From positions 62,001 through 126,000 of the forward strand of contig QOPF01000001.1 of NCBI GenBank assembly GCA_003331625.1: DNA of 64,000 nucleotides. The letters run 5' to 3'. Made by a program: the position numbers and the translations under genes. Below are positions 56,266 through 64,000 of the stretch, piece after piece (within the stretch, counting starts at the first letter, position 1; each line of letters opens with the position of its first letter). Origin of the DNA: Gammaproteobacteria bacterium (GTDB taxonomy: Bacteria; Pseudomonadota; Gammaproteobacteria; Magnimaribacterales; AG-339-G14). The notes beneath the pieces are model-generated. The model did no database searches, had not been told where the DNA came from, and saw only the letters and a program-made list of their open reading frames with translations.

Positions 56266-56637
56266 GTGAATTTTAATAAATTACTATCTATTATAACTAT
56301 TTTTTTTATTTATTCCTGCGCTAGCAATTTTTATCAAGTTCCAATTGCCCAAGGAAATATAGTAAGTCTAGATATGCTTTCTAAGTTAGAAACTGGGTTA
56401 ACTAAGGTTCAAGTTCAATATATTATGGGGACACCATCAGTAAAGGATCCTTTTAATTCTAGCCAATGGGATTATATAGGCTTTGAATTAATAGGTAATG
56501 AACTAACAAGAGAGGTTCATCACACTCTTTTTTTTAAGGATAATAAACTTACTTCTTGGTCAAAAAAAATAGAGACTACTTCTAATGAAAATACGGAACG
56601 AGAATCTAAAAAACTGAGTACAGAAATATCAAAATAA
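56266..56637 (+). CDS. bamE: Outer membrane assembly lipoprotein BamE (SmpA/OmlA)
   Basis: Lipoprotein of the BAM complex. The mature part has the SmpA/OmlA core (LSKLETGLTKVQVQYIMGTPSV, then WDYIG). The GTG at 56266 gives a short lipoprotein signal (MNFNKLLSIITIFFIYSC) with the acceptor cysteine at residue 18; a GTG at 56248 would add six residues. The fur-bamE divergent pair is the Pseudomonas arrangement. The 3' end overlaps the transporter gene by 32 nt. Confidence 0.87.
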   Translation: MNFNKLLSIITIFFIYSCASNFYQVPIAQGNIVSLDMLSKLETGLTKVQVQYIMGTPSVKDPFNSSQWDYIGFELIGNELTREVHHTLFFKDNKLTSWSKKIETTSNENTERESKKLSTEISK

Positions 56638-57943
56638 TAGCGCTAGTAGAAATGTATCTAAGTGAGAAATAGAAAATTCTAAATTGGAAATTTGAAAACT
56701 TTACGTTTTCTCTTATAAATTCATAAGGAATAAGCCACCCAACTAATAAGGCTATAAAAAAGCCTCCCATCGGCAACATTATATTGTTAGTAATGTAATC
56801 GATTGCTTCAAGAAAATTGAAGCCTAATATTCTTTTCTCTGTCCATATATTGAAAGAGAAAATACTTCCTAATCCAACAACCCATATCAACATACCTAGA
56901 ATTAAAACTATATTTTTTCTAGCTAATTTCTTTTGCTCTTCCATCCAGGCAGTAAAAGGCTCTAACAAAGATATTGCAGAACTCAGTGCGGCTATAGAAA
57001 TAAGCGTAAAAAAAATAATAGAAAATATTTTTCCGTAAGGTAAAGAATAGAAAGCGACAGGAAGAGTCTCAAAAATTAATCCTGGTCCAGCATTTACTGA
57101 CAAGGAAGGGTTACTAAAAACTATTGGAAAGATAGCAATTCCAGCTGCCAATGCTACTAAGGTATCAAGCAATATAATTGTTAAAACTGTTTTGCCTATA
57201 AGTTGTTTTTCTGGCATGTAGGCTCCATATGCCATTATGGCTCCCATCCCAATAGATAAAGAGAAGAAGGCCTGTCCCATAGCGCTTACGATAACTTGTG
57301 GGGTCAATGCAGAAAAATCTGGATTGAACAAGAAGATCAAAGTTTTATTTATGTCGCCTGTTATTCCAGAATAAATTGAAACAAGTATGATGAATAAAAA
57401 TAAAAATGGCATTAATAAATTTACCGATCTGCCAATACCCTTTACGACTCCTAAGCCTACAATAAAACAAGTTGCTAAAAGAAATATCGTATGCCAAAAA
57501 ATCAACTTCATGGGAGAGGATGAAAAGTCAGAGAAATAATTTGTAGAGTAACTTGAAGGATTTTCTAGACCAGAAGGAAATAAATTAAAAATATAAGAGA
57601 ATGCCATTCCAGCAAAAACACTATAGTAAGATAAAATAAGAATACCTGCTAAGGCACCTAAAACTCCAAGATACTTCCAGGCAAAGGATATATTGAATTT
57701 CAAAGATATATCTTTCAAAGAGTTTATAGGGCTCTTTCTTCCATATTTACCTATTAAAACCTCTGAAGCCATAACTGGTAAGCCAATTAGCAAGATACAA
57801 ATCAAATATACTAATACAAATGCACTGCCACCATTTGAACCAACCATGTAAGGGAATTTCCAAATATTCCCAAGCCCAACTGCTGATCCAGAAGCAGCTA
57901 AAATGAAGGTGGTGTTACCTTGCCATATATTTTCTTTGCTCAT
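56606..57943 (-). CDS. Sodium-dependent transporter, NSS/SNF family
   Basis: Na+-coupled importer of amino acids or related amines. The 445-residue protein has about 11-12 membrane segments and the NSS signature of TM1: AASGSAVGLGNIWKFPYMVGSNGG (unwound helix with the sodium and substrate site). The exact substrate cannot be read. It interrupts the bamE-smpB neighbourhood known from Pseudomonas and overlaps bamE at the 3' end. Confidence 0.9.
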   Translation of the reverse strand: MSKENIWQGNTTFILAASGSAVGLGNIWKFPYMVGSNGGSAFVLVYLICILLIGLPVMASEVLIGKYGRKSPINSLKDISLKFNISFAWKYLGVLGALAGILILSYYSVFAGMAFSYIFNLFPSGLENPSSYSTNYFSDFSSSPMKLIFWHTIFLLATCFIVGLGVVKGIGRSVNLLMPFLFLFIILVSIYSGITGDINKTLIFLFNPDFSALTPQVIVSAMGQAFFSLSIGMGAIMAYGAYMPEKQLIGKTVLTIILLDTLVALAAGIAIFPIVFSNPSLSVNAGPGLIFETLPVAFYSLPYGKIFSIIFFTLISIAALSSAISLLEPFTAWMEEQKKLARKNIVLILGMLIWVVGLGSIFSFNIWTEKRILGFNFLEAIDYITNNIMLPMGGFFIALLVGWLIPYEFIRENVKFSNFQFRIFYFSLRYISTSAIILIFLYSVF

Positions 57944-57986
57944 TTGAAGATATTTTATAAAACTATTAACAAGTTATACTAATTGA

Positions 57987-58460
57987 ATGGCTAAAGACAA
58001 GAAAATTAACAGACAGCCAATTATTGAAAATCGTCAAGCAAAGTATAATTACGAACTTTATGATAATTTTGAAGCAGGAATAGCCTTGCTAGGATGGGAA
58101 GTTAAAGCTATTAGAGCTTCAAGAGTTGATATCAAAGATGGTTACGTGATGATGAAAAAAGGAGAAGCTTGGCTCATCGGATTATCAATTTCACCCTTGA
58201 AAGAAGTAACAGAAGTAGTAGACCCCTTAAGGACAAGAAAGCTTTTACTAACTAAAGCTGAGTTATCTAAAATATTTAAAGCTACTAAAGAGAAAGGCTT
58301 ATCCTGCCTTCCAATAAGAATATTTTGGAAAGATAATTTAGTAAAATTAAAGATCGGCCTTGGAAAAGGCAAGACTAAATTTGATAAAAGAGAGAGTATT
58401 AAAAGAAAAGAATGGAATAAAGAAAAGGCAAAAACAGTCAAGATTAATAGCAACTTTTAA
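57987..58460 (+). CDS. smpB: SsrA-binding protein SmpB
   Basis: Binds tmRNA and is required for trans-translation. The 157-residue protein has ENRQAKYNYEL, the KAIRASRVDIKDGYVM core and the basic C-terminal tail (IKRKEWNKEKAKTVK) that enters the decoding centre. The tmRNA gene starts 29 nt downstream, so SmpB and its RNA partner are adjacent. Confidence 0.97.
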   Translation: MAKDKKINRQPIIENRQAKYNYELYDNFEAGIALLGWEVKAIRASRVDIKDGYVMMKKGEAWLIGLSISPLKEVTEVVDPLRTRKLLLTKAELSKIFKATKEKGLSCLPIRIFWKDNLVKLKIGLGKGKTKFDKRESIKRKEWNKEKAKTVKINSNF

Positions 58461-58489
58461 AAAACTATTTAAAATAGAAGTCTTTTTAA

Positions 58490-58841
58490 GGGGGCGAAAT
58501 GGATTAGACATCTGTTTTTGAACCTAAAGTGCATGTCGAGCTTGTAGCAATCTCGTTAAAAAAAGTTACAAAACAATTAGTTGGCAATAAAGCAAACTAC
58601 GCTCTAGCCGCATAATTTGGCTAGCTCTCCTTACCTAATGTCTATTAAGGTAATTGAGAGTCGATTAATAGACTGCTTAGGAAGGTTTTTCTGTAACTTT
58701 TCTAATAAGCTAAAACAGAATACTTTTTATTTATCCTGCTCATCGGAGATTTAATAAAGGAATTTAAAAGATGAATCTAAACATGTAGATCTGATGGGGA
58801 TGAATTGATGGACGCGGGTTCGATGCCCGCCGCCTCCACCA
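58490..58841 (+). ncRNA. ssrA: Transfer-messenger RNA (tmRNA)
   Basis: A 352-nt tmRNA. The acceptor stem pairs GGGGGCG (58490-58496) with CGCCTCC before the encoded CCA at 58839-58841. The T arm GCGGGTTCGATGCCCGC is intact. The tag frame begins at GGC 58583 after TTAGTT and reads GNKANYALAA, then TAA at 58613. E. coli encodes ANDENYALAA; the C-terminal NYALAA recognised by ClpXP/SspB-type proteolysis is kept. It follows smpB; no terminator was seen after it. Confidence 0.97.
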
Positions 58842-58859
58842 AAATTGTATAATCGCATA

Positions 58860-59627
58860 GTGATTACTTATTTAATAAACCTTAAAAGAGCACGAGAAAG
58901 ATTAAATTCTTGTGAAAAAGAATTTAAAAAAATCGAACTTGAATACGTTCTTGTTGAAGCTGTAGATGGTAAGCAAATAAAGCTACCTCATCCAAATTTT
59001 TCTCATTTCAGATACTCTGCTCTTCATGGAAAAAAGATAAATCTAGGAGAGTTAGGATGTTATCTAAGTCATTTAAAAGTTCTTAAAAAGTTTATTGAAT
59101 CTGAACATAACCAAGCCTTAGTTTGTGAAGATGATATTGAATTTAATCCTTTAATAAAAAAAATTATTGAAGAGGCATTAAATTGTGGAATCAAATTTGA
59201 CCTTTTGCGATTAAGTGGAGGTAGTGATATCAACAAAGAAAAAGGAAGTCCTTTTAAACTAAAAAATCTTCACGATAAATTTCACTTATCTATCAATTTT
59301 GGATTTAAGTCCGGAACAGGATGTTATTTGATTAATAGAAAAGGAGCTACAGAAATTTTAAAAAGATTGAGTACTATGTCCTTGCCGATAGACCATGCGA
59401 TTGATAGAGACTGGCTCTTAAATTTAAAGTCTTTAAGTGTGACTCCATCTCCTGTAAATTTAAAGAAAGAGTTACATCTTGATAATTCATTTATAAATGC
59501 TACTAATGAATATAAGCTGAATTTTTTTATAAGATATTGGACTATGGTTCCTTATAGATTTTTTAACGAGTTAATCCGAATAATTTATAAAACATTCTTA
59601 TATATCAAAATTAAATTAGAACATTGA
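58860..59627 (+). CDS. Glycosyltransferase family 25 protein
   Basis: Likely adds a sugar to LPS or another glycan. From GTG 58860 the protein has 255 residues with the GT25 pattern: VITYLINLKRARERL at the start, GELGCYLSHLKVL, LVCEDDIEF (acidic DxD-like site) and GTGCYLINRKGA. A TTG at 58845 would add five residues. No ribosome-binding site is visible, and the frame begins just after the tmRNA CCA end, so it is probably read on the ssrA transcript or from a promoter in ssrA. A single GT25 gene gives no pathway. Confidence 0.85.
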   Translation: MITYLINLKRARERLNSCEKEFKKIELEYVLVEAVDGKQIKLPHPNFSHFRYSALHGKKINLGELGCYLSHLKVLKKFIESEHNQALVCEDDIEFNPLIKKIIEEALNCGIKFDLLRLSGGSDINKEKGSPFKLKNLHDKFHLSINFGFKSGTGCYLINRKGATEILKRLSTMSLPIDHAIDRDWLLNLKSLSVTPSPVNLKKELHLDNSFINATNEYKLNFFIRYWTMVPYRFFNELIRIIYKTFLYIKIKLEH

Positions 59628-59652
59628 CAACAAGGCAATAAATCTTCATCAT
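59624..59652 (+). promoter_or_regulatory. Probable promoter for rpsT
   Basis: TTGACA (59624-59629, overlapping the stop of the upstream gene), a 17-bp spacer and CATCAT (59647-59652). The start would be near 59659, only 2 nt before the rpsT ATG, which implies a nearly leaderless mRNA. The -10 matches consensus at four of six positions. Confidence 0.45.
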
Positions 59653-59660
59653 CGCCCATT

Positions 59661-59924
59661 ATGGCGAACATTCAATCAGCTAAGAAAAGATCTAGGCAAG
59701 CTAATGCAAAAAATGCTTTAAAAAGTGCTCAAAGAGCATCAATGAGAACTATGATCAAAAATGTAGAAGAAGCTATAGAAGATAAAGATACTGAAAAAGC
59801 TAAAAGTTTATTTAAATCTACTCAAAAGGTTCTAGACAAGTTGGCAAATAAGAAAATCCTTTCTAAGAACAAAGCTTCAAGACAAAAATCTAGGCTCACT
59901 AAGTCAATCAAAGCTCTAGGATAG
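59661..59924 (+). CDS. rpsT: 30S ribosomal protein S20
   Basis: Small-subunit protein binding 16S rRNA. The 87-residue, lysine-rich helical protein begins MANIQSAKKRSRQANA, typical for S20, with the central ALKSAQRASMRTMIK. No Shine-Dalgarno sequence is visible upstream (CATCATCGCCCATT). It is convergent with proB and overlaps it by 9 nt. Confidence 0.97.
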   Translation: MANIQSAKKRSRQANAKNALKSAQRASMRTMIKNVEEAIEDKDTEKAKSLFKSTQKVLDKLANKKILSKNKASRQKSRLTKSIKALG

Positions 59925-60701
59925 ATAGATCTTAGTTCCTCCCTTTCCTGTCTTTATTAGATCTACCAAATTATCTTTTTTTCTTCCATTTGCTATTCTT
60001 ACTTCTTTTTTTGTAGTTAAAAATTCTTGCGCAGCTTGAATTTTAGTTCTCATGCCTCCTCTTCCAAAAATGCCAGATTTGCCAAAAGATATTTTTCCTA
60101 AATTAAAATTTTTGATATTTAATTTATTAATAAGAACAGCATCCTGATTTTCTTCAGGATTTTTATTAAATAAACCCTCTTGATCTGTAAGAATTATTAA
60201 TTTTTTTGCATCCAACAAAGAGGCTACTTTTCCACTTAACCTATCGTTATCTCCATATTTTATTTCTTCTGTAGAAATAGAATCATTTTCATTAATAATA
60301 GGAATAGCCCCAAGTTTAATAAGATTAAATATGCTTTTTTTTGCATTTTCTGATCGTTTTTTTACCTTAAAATCAGAATGACTTAAAAGAACTTGTGCTG
60401 CTATTAAATCAAACTTTTTAAACTCATTTTGATAACTATTAACTAATCCTATCTGGCCAGATGCAGATAAAGCTTGAAGATAATCTATGGAATTAGGTTT
60501 TGAAGTTAAATTCCAAATTTTCATACCTTGTGCGATTGCGCCTGACGAAACTAAAACAACTTTAAATTTTTTTTTATTTAATTGATAAATTTGATTGCAA
60601 ATAGATTTTATAAACTTCAAATTTGGTCTTCCTGAAGGGAGAGTAGTCAAGCTTGAGCCTACTTTTATGACAATTAAGTCTGAAGAATTAATTTTGCTCA
60701 T
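59916..60701 (-). CDS. proB: Glutamate 5-kinase, short form without PUA domain
   Basis: First step of proline synthesis. The 261-residue protein has the amino-acid-kinase domain: VIKVGSSLTT, VLVSSGAIAQGM, NENDSIS and GRGGMRTKIQAAQ. E. coli ProB has about 367 residues with a C-terminal PUA domain, which is absent here. It overlaps obgE by 14 nt; the obgE-proB order matches Pseudomonas. Confidence 0.95.
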   Translation of the reverse strand: MSKINSSDLIVIKVGSSLTTLPSGRPNLKFIKSICNQIYQLNKKKFKVVLVSSGAIAQGMKIWNLTSKPNSIDYLQALSASGQIGLVNSYQNEFKKFDLIAAQVLLSHSDFKVKKRSENAKKSIFNLIKLGAIPIINENDSISTEEIKYGDNDRLSGKVASLLDAKKLIILTDQEGLFNKNPEENQDAVLINKLNIKNFNLGKISFGKSGIFGRGGMRTKIQAAQEFLTTKKEVRIANGRKKDNLVDLIKTGKGGTKIYLS

Positions 60702-61698
60702 CTTTTAACCTATTTCCAATCACTTCTAATAGCTTTTTTAAACCTTCGCCTGTTATAGATGATACACAAAAGACGTTTTTATTATTAAAGATTTTTTCTG
60801 CTTGATTTTTAATATCATTTATTTCTTTTTTTGGAATTTTATCTATTTGACTTAAAATTACCCATTGTTCTTTTTTAATTAATTCGTCATTAAAATTTTT
60901 TAATTCTTTATTTATTTCTAAAAAGTCTTGTTCAATCTGATTTAAATTTCCATCTTTAACATCTATTAAATGAAGTAATATCTTCACTCTGGAAAGATGT
61001 TTTAAAAAGCTAATTCCCAAACCAACTCCTTCTGAGGCTCCAGGAATTAACCCAGGTATGTCTGCAACAACAAAACTTGAATAAGTATTAATTTTTACAA
61101 CTCCCAAATTTGGGCTTAAGGTTGTAAAAGGATATTCAGCAATTTTTGGTTTTGCTGAAGAGATTTTAGATATCAGAGTAGATTTTCCCGCATTTGGCTG
61201 TCCTAAAAGGCCTACATCTGCTAAAACCTTCAATTCAAGTCTTATTTTAATAATTTCTCCAGATTTTCCTTCGGTTATCTTTCTGGGAGCTCTATTTGTT
61301 GAAGTTTTAAATCTTGCATTCCCAAGACCACCTTTTCCTCCTCTGGCTACTGTAAATTCATTATTTATAATAGTCATATCGCAAAGAAGTTCATCCGTTT
61401 CTTCATTTATTAGCATTGTTCCAGGAGGAACTTCCAAAGTGGTATCTATGCCATCTTTACCATGCATATTTTTACCTTTGCCTTGCCTTCCGTTTTGAGC
61501 TTTATATTTCCTTTTTAATTTAAAGTCTTGAAGAGTGTGAAGAGATTCATTTGCAACGAAATTAATATTGCCTCCTGAGCCTCCATCTCCACCATCTGGA
61601 CCGCCTCTAGGAATAAATTTTTCTCTACGAAAACTTAGACATCCGTTGCCACCGTCTCCTGAAGAAATTTCGATTATTGCTTCATCGATGAAGCGCAT
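60688..61698 (-). CDS. obgE: GTPase ObgE/CgtA
   Basis: GTPase for 50S assembly and stress-linked control. The 336-residue protein has the glycine-rich Obg domain (FIPRGGPDGGDGGSGGN; about 1-155), then the G domain with G1 GQPNAGKST, G3 DIPGLIPGASEG and switch-like SQIDK (G4, usually NKxD-type). It lies 4 nt after rpmA. Confidence 0.97.
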   Translation of the reverse strand: MRFIDEAIIEISSGDGGNGCLSFRREKFIPRGGPDGGDGGSGGNINFVANESLHTLQDFKLKRKYKAQNGRQGKGKNMHGKDGIDTTLEVPPGTMLINEETDELLCDMTIINNEFTVARGGKGGLGNARFKTSTNRAPRKITEGKSGEIIKIRLELKVLADVGLLGQPNAGKSTLISKISSAKPKIAEYPFTTLSPNLGVVKINTYSSFVVADIPGLIPGASEGVGLGISFLKHLSRVKILLHLIDVKDGNLNQIEQDFLEINKELKNFNDELIKKEQWVILSQIDKIPKKEINDIKNQAEKIFNNKNVFCVSSITGEGLKKLLEVIGNRLKDEQN

Positions 61699-61702
61699 GA
61701 TA

Positions 61703-61963
61703 TTAAGAAATAGTTTCTATATTGACAAACTGTTTTAGGATTTTACCTTTCTTGTTAAAAAAGACTTTTCCATTAGTTTTAGCAAATAAAGTATGGTCTT
61801 TACCTATACCAACATTTTCACCAGGATGGAATTTGGTACCTCTTTGCCTAACAAGAATTTCTCCAGCTGAAACTGATTGGCCGCCATATCTTTTCACGCC
61901 AAGTCTCTTAGACTGAGAGTCTCTTCCGTTTCTTGAGCTACCGCCTGCTTTTTTATGAGCCAT
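61703..61963 (-). CDS. rpmA: 50S ribosomal protein L27
   Basis: Large-subunit protein near the peptidyl-transferase centre. The 86-residue protein starts [20 protein letters not shown] and has [21 protein letters not shown], all typical. No N-terminal extension is present, so the start is MAHKKAGG. It overlaps rplU by 11 nt. Confidence 0.98.
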   Translation of the reverse strand: MAHKKAGGSSRNGRDSQSKRLGVKRYGGQSVSAGEILVRQRGTKFHPGENVGIGKDHTLFAKTNGKVFFNKKGKILKQFVNIETIS

Positions 61964-62270
61964 AATTTATTGATTCAATTTTTACTTTAGTAAGGTTTTG
62001 TCTATGACCTTGTTTTTTTCTGTAATCTTTTCTTCTTTTCATTTTTATAACTGTAATCTTTTTTGATTTTAAGTGATTAACTACTTTACCTGTAACAATT
62101 GCTCCTTCTAATAAAGGTTGTCCAACCTCAAGCTTTCCATCTTTATTGACAGCAAGAACTTCAGAAAATTCAACATTTTTACCTTCTTCAACAGAAATTT
62201 TTTCCAAAAGAATCTCCTCTCCTTCGGATACTTTATGCTGTTTTCCACCGCTTTTTATTACTGCGTACAT
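61953..62270 (-). CDS. rplU: 50S ribosomal protein L21
   Basis: Large-subunit protein binding 23S rRNA. The 105-residue protein begins [18 protein letters not shown] and carries the [19 protein letters not shown] basic signature. It heads the rplU-rpmA-obgE-proB unit. A TATACT -10 lies upstream. Confidence 0.98.
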   Translation of the reverse strand: MYAVIKSGGKQHKVSEGEEILLEKISVEEGKNVEFSEVLAVNKDGKLEVGQPLLEGAIVTGKVVNHLKSKKITVIKMKRRKDYRKKQGHRQNLTKVKIESINYGS

Positions 62271-62298
62271 TGTTATAAATTACAAAATAGAAACGAAT

Positions 62299-62325
62299 AG
62301 TATAGGATAAAGTCTTTCCTCGCAA
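62299..62325 (-). promoter_or_regulatory. Possible promoter for rplU-rpmA-obgE-proB
   Basis: On the minus strand TATACT (62299-62304) matches the -10 of the tRNA-fMet promoter, including the preceding TCC. A TTGCGA at 62320-62325 could be the -35, but the 15-bp spacer is short. It lies in the divergent gap to fabA. Confidence 0.45.
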
Positions 62326-62356
62326 TCTTTAAGAAAAGTGGAATAATAACTAGAAT

Positions 62357-62878
62357 ATGGATTTTCAAAATAAAAATAACTTCTCAAAAGAAGACCTTGT
62401 TAAATGTTCAGACGGTAAACTATTTGGTCCTAAAAATGGAAGATTGCCAAATAATGAAATGCTTATGATGGATAGAATTATTGAGATAAATGATTCTGGA
62501 GGAGAATATGAAAAAGGTAAAATACATGGGGAGCTAGATATAAGACCCGATCTTTGGTTTTTTGATTGTCACTTTTCATCAGATCCTGTTATGCCTGGCT
62601 GCTTGGGCTTGGATGCAATGTGGCAGTTATTGGGGTTCTATCTTTTATGGGAAGGAAATGATGGAATTGGAAGAGCTTTAGGTTCCGGACAAGTAAAATT
62701 TTATGGTCAAGTGTTACCAAAGGCTAAACTTGTTGAATATAAAATTAGTATTAAAAAAATAAGAAAACAAAAGCTTGTAATAGGATTTGCTGATGGGTTA
62801 ATGCTTGTTGATGGAAAAGAAATTTATTCTGCCAAGGACTTAAGAGTAGGATTATTCGAAGATCCACAAAACTTTTAA
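62357..62878 (+). CDS. fabA: 3-hydroxydecanoyl-ACP dehydratase/isomerase FabA
   Basis: Dehydrates 3-hydroxydecanoyl-ACP and isomerises the product, the entry to anaerobic unsaturated fatty acid synthesis. The 173-residue hotdog protein has the catalytic histidine in [23 protein letters not shown] split by conserved residues, with NRxxxMDR-like LMMDRIIEI. Directly upstream of fabB, as in Pseudomonas. E. coli FabA has 172 residues. Confidence 0.97.
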   Translation: MDFQNKNNFSKEDLVKCSDGKLFGPKNGRLPNNEMLMMDRIIEINDSGGEYEKGKIHGELDIRPDLWFFDCHFSSDPVMPGCLGLDAMWQLLGFYLLWEGNDGIGRALGSGQVKFYGQVLPKAKLVEYKISIKKIRKQKLVIGFADGLMLVDGKEIYSAKDLRVGLFEDPQNF

Positions 62879-62882
62879 TGCG

Positions 62883-64000
62883 ATGAAAATTAAAAGAGCT
62901 GTCGTAACTGGAATGGGGTCTATATCTTGCATAGGAAATACTTTGGAAGATATATCTAATTCTCTTAAAAGTGGAAAATCAGGTATTTCAATTAATGAAG
63001 AATATGAAAACTTAGGTTTTAGAAGCAAAGTTTCAGGTTCAGTAAATATAAGCCTTAAAGAAAAAATAGATAGGAAATTGTTTAGATTTATGGGGGAAGC
63101 AGCTGCTTATTCCTATCTTAGCGCAACAGACGCGATAAAAGACGCAAGTTTACCAGAGGAGATATTTAATTCTGACAGGGTTGGGGTAATAGCTGGTTCT
63201 GGAGGTGCATCTTCAAGAAGTCAGGTAGAGGCTGCAGATATTATCAGGAGTAAAGGAGTTAAAAGAGTTGGTCCTTATAGAGTAACTCAAACAATGGGAA
63301 GTACTGTTTCAGCCTGTCTTGCTACTTCTTTAAAAATAAAGGGTATAAACTTTTCAATATCTTCTGCTTGTTCGACAAGTGCGCATTGTATTGGGTCAGC
63401 TTGGGAACAAATCCAGCTCGGAAATCAAGATGTAGTGATTGCTGGCGGTGCAGAAGATGAACACTGGACTCAGTCTGGATTATTTGATGCTATGGGTGCC
63501 CTGTCTGCCAACTTTAATGACGTACCTTCCGAAGCATCTAGGCCTTTTGATCAAAGTAGAGATGGATTTGTTATTTCTGGAGGTGGAGGAATAATAATCG
63601 TTGAAGAGCTAGAACACGCTCTTAAAAGAAAAGCAAAAATTTATGCTGAAATTAAAGGCTACGCAGCTACTTCAGATGGAGATGATATGGTTGCTCCTTC
63701 AGGTGAAGGTGCTAGAAACTGTATGAAAAAAGCCTTACAAATGAGTGGAATAAGCAAAATAGATTATTTAAATGCTCATGGAACTTCAACTCCTGCCGGA
63801 GATCCTATAGAGCTTGAAGCTATAAAAGCTGTCTTTAAAAATGATATTCCTATTGTAAGCTCAACTAAATCTTTAACAGGCCACACTCTTGGAGCGGCTG
63901 GAGTACAGGAATGTATTTATAGTATTTTAATGATGAACGAGAGTTTCATTGCAGGAAATAAAAATCTTTCTAATCCAATACCAGAAGCAAGTGAAATAAA
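62883..64000 (+). CDS. fabB: 3-oxoacyl-ACP synthase I FabB (partial, 3' end outside window)
   Basis: Elongates cis-3-decenoyl-ACP, working with FabA on unsaturated fatty acids. The frame starts at ATG 62883 ([18 protein letters not shown]), 4 nt after fabA, and stays open to the window end (about 372 of the usual ~405 residues). The nucleophile cysteine in [13 protein letters not shown] and the first active-site histidine in [12 protein letters not shown] are present, as is the second in [12 protein letters not shown]. Confidence 0.96.
   Translation, partial: MKIKRAVVTGMGSISCIGNTLEDISNSLKSGKSGISINEEYENLGFRSKVSGSVNISLKEKIDRKLFRFMGEAAAYSYLSATDAIKDASLPEEIFNSDRVGVIAGSGGASSRSQVEAADIIRSKGVKRVGPYRVTQTMGSTVSACLATSLKIKGINFSISSACSTSAHCIGSAWEQIQLGNQDVVIAGGAEDEHWTQSGLFDAMGALSANFNDVPSEASRPFDQSRDGFVISGGGGIIIVEELEHALKRKAKIYAEIKGYAATSDGDDMVAPSGEGARNCMKKALQMSGISKIDYLNAHGTSTPAGDPIELEAIKAVFKNDIPIVSSTKSLTGHTLGAAGVQECIYSILMMNESFIAGNKNLSNPIPEASEI

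Noticed and set aside
56240-56330. Fur box between fur and bamE
   Set aside because: AT-rich repeats occur, but no convincing 19-bp GATAATGATAATCATTATC-like dyad.
58842-59660. Genomic island at the ssrA 3' end
   Set aside because: No integrase, no repeated tmRNA end, and only one gene before rpsT; a relic is possible but not supported.

Overview
The window is an AT-rich, tightly packed bacterial chromosome segment with only small gaps between genes and many overlapping ones. Every large cluster matches a conserved gammaproteobacterial neighbourhood, often closest to the Pseudomonas order. Low GC, few gaps, shortened proteins (TilS, CdsA, ProB) and missing neighbours (glnD, recN, yhbY) suggest a streamlined marine gammaproteobacterium of the SAR86 kind. 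That assignment is inference; no rRNA is present.

Region 1 (1-12.2 kb, all minus strand) reads carA-carB-greA-rlmE-ftsH-folP-glmM-tpiA-secG-tRNA-Leu(GAG)-tRNA-fMet-rimP-nusA. It covers pyrimidine/arginine precursor supply, transcript elongation, membrane proteolysis, folate and cell-wall precursors, and the start of the nusA-infB operon. Two near-identical strong promoters flank tRNA-fMet. The carA leader holds an attenuator-like hairpin and a patterned set of inverted half-sites.

Region 2 (12.3-21 kb) holds map-dapC-dapD (lysine and peptidoglycan precursor), a CPBP membrane protease, an HNH nuclease-HIT fusion protein, a POT peptide transporter, an RDD membrane protein and lptG/lptF (LPS export). 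Region 3 (21-32.2 kb) holds pepA-holC-valS, then a small accessory block (HupE-like protein, PpiC-like isomerase, ElaA-like acetyltransferase, aldo/keto reductase, glutathione peroxidase), then rimI-holD and a type-2 leuA.

Region 4 (32.2-51.4 kb, all minus strand) is one long cluster in the order rpsB-tsf-pyrH-frr-uppS-cdsA-dxr-rseP-bamA-skp-lpxD-fabZ-lpxA-lpxB-rnhB-dnaE-accA-tilS. It links translation, isoprenoid and phospholipid precursors, outer-membrane assembly and lipid A synthesis. Region 5 (51.4-58.8 kb) has fur-grpE-dnaK-dnaJ-dapB, bamE, an NSS-family transporter, smpB and ssrA (tmRNA). Region 6 (58.8-64 kb) has a GT25 glycosyltransferase, rpsT, proB-obgE-rpmA-rplU, fabA and the 5' part of fabB.

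No insertion sequence, phage, CRISPR array or replication origin was seen. Compared with the E. coli order, the dapB-carA and map-rpsB neighbour pairs are broken and re-joined as dapB-rpsB and map-carA. No stretch over 300 bases lacks a gene or RNA. The items most worth follow-up are the HNH-HIT fusion, the carA-map intergenic architecture, the DnaJ that lacks one zinc-binding motif, and the re-joined gene order.
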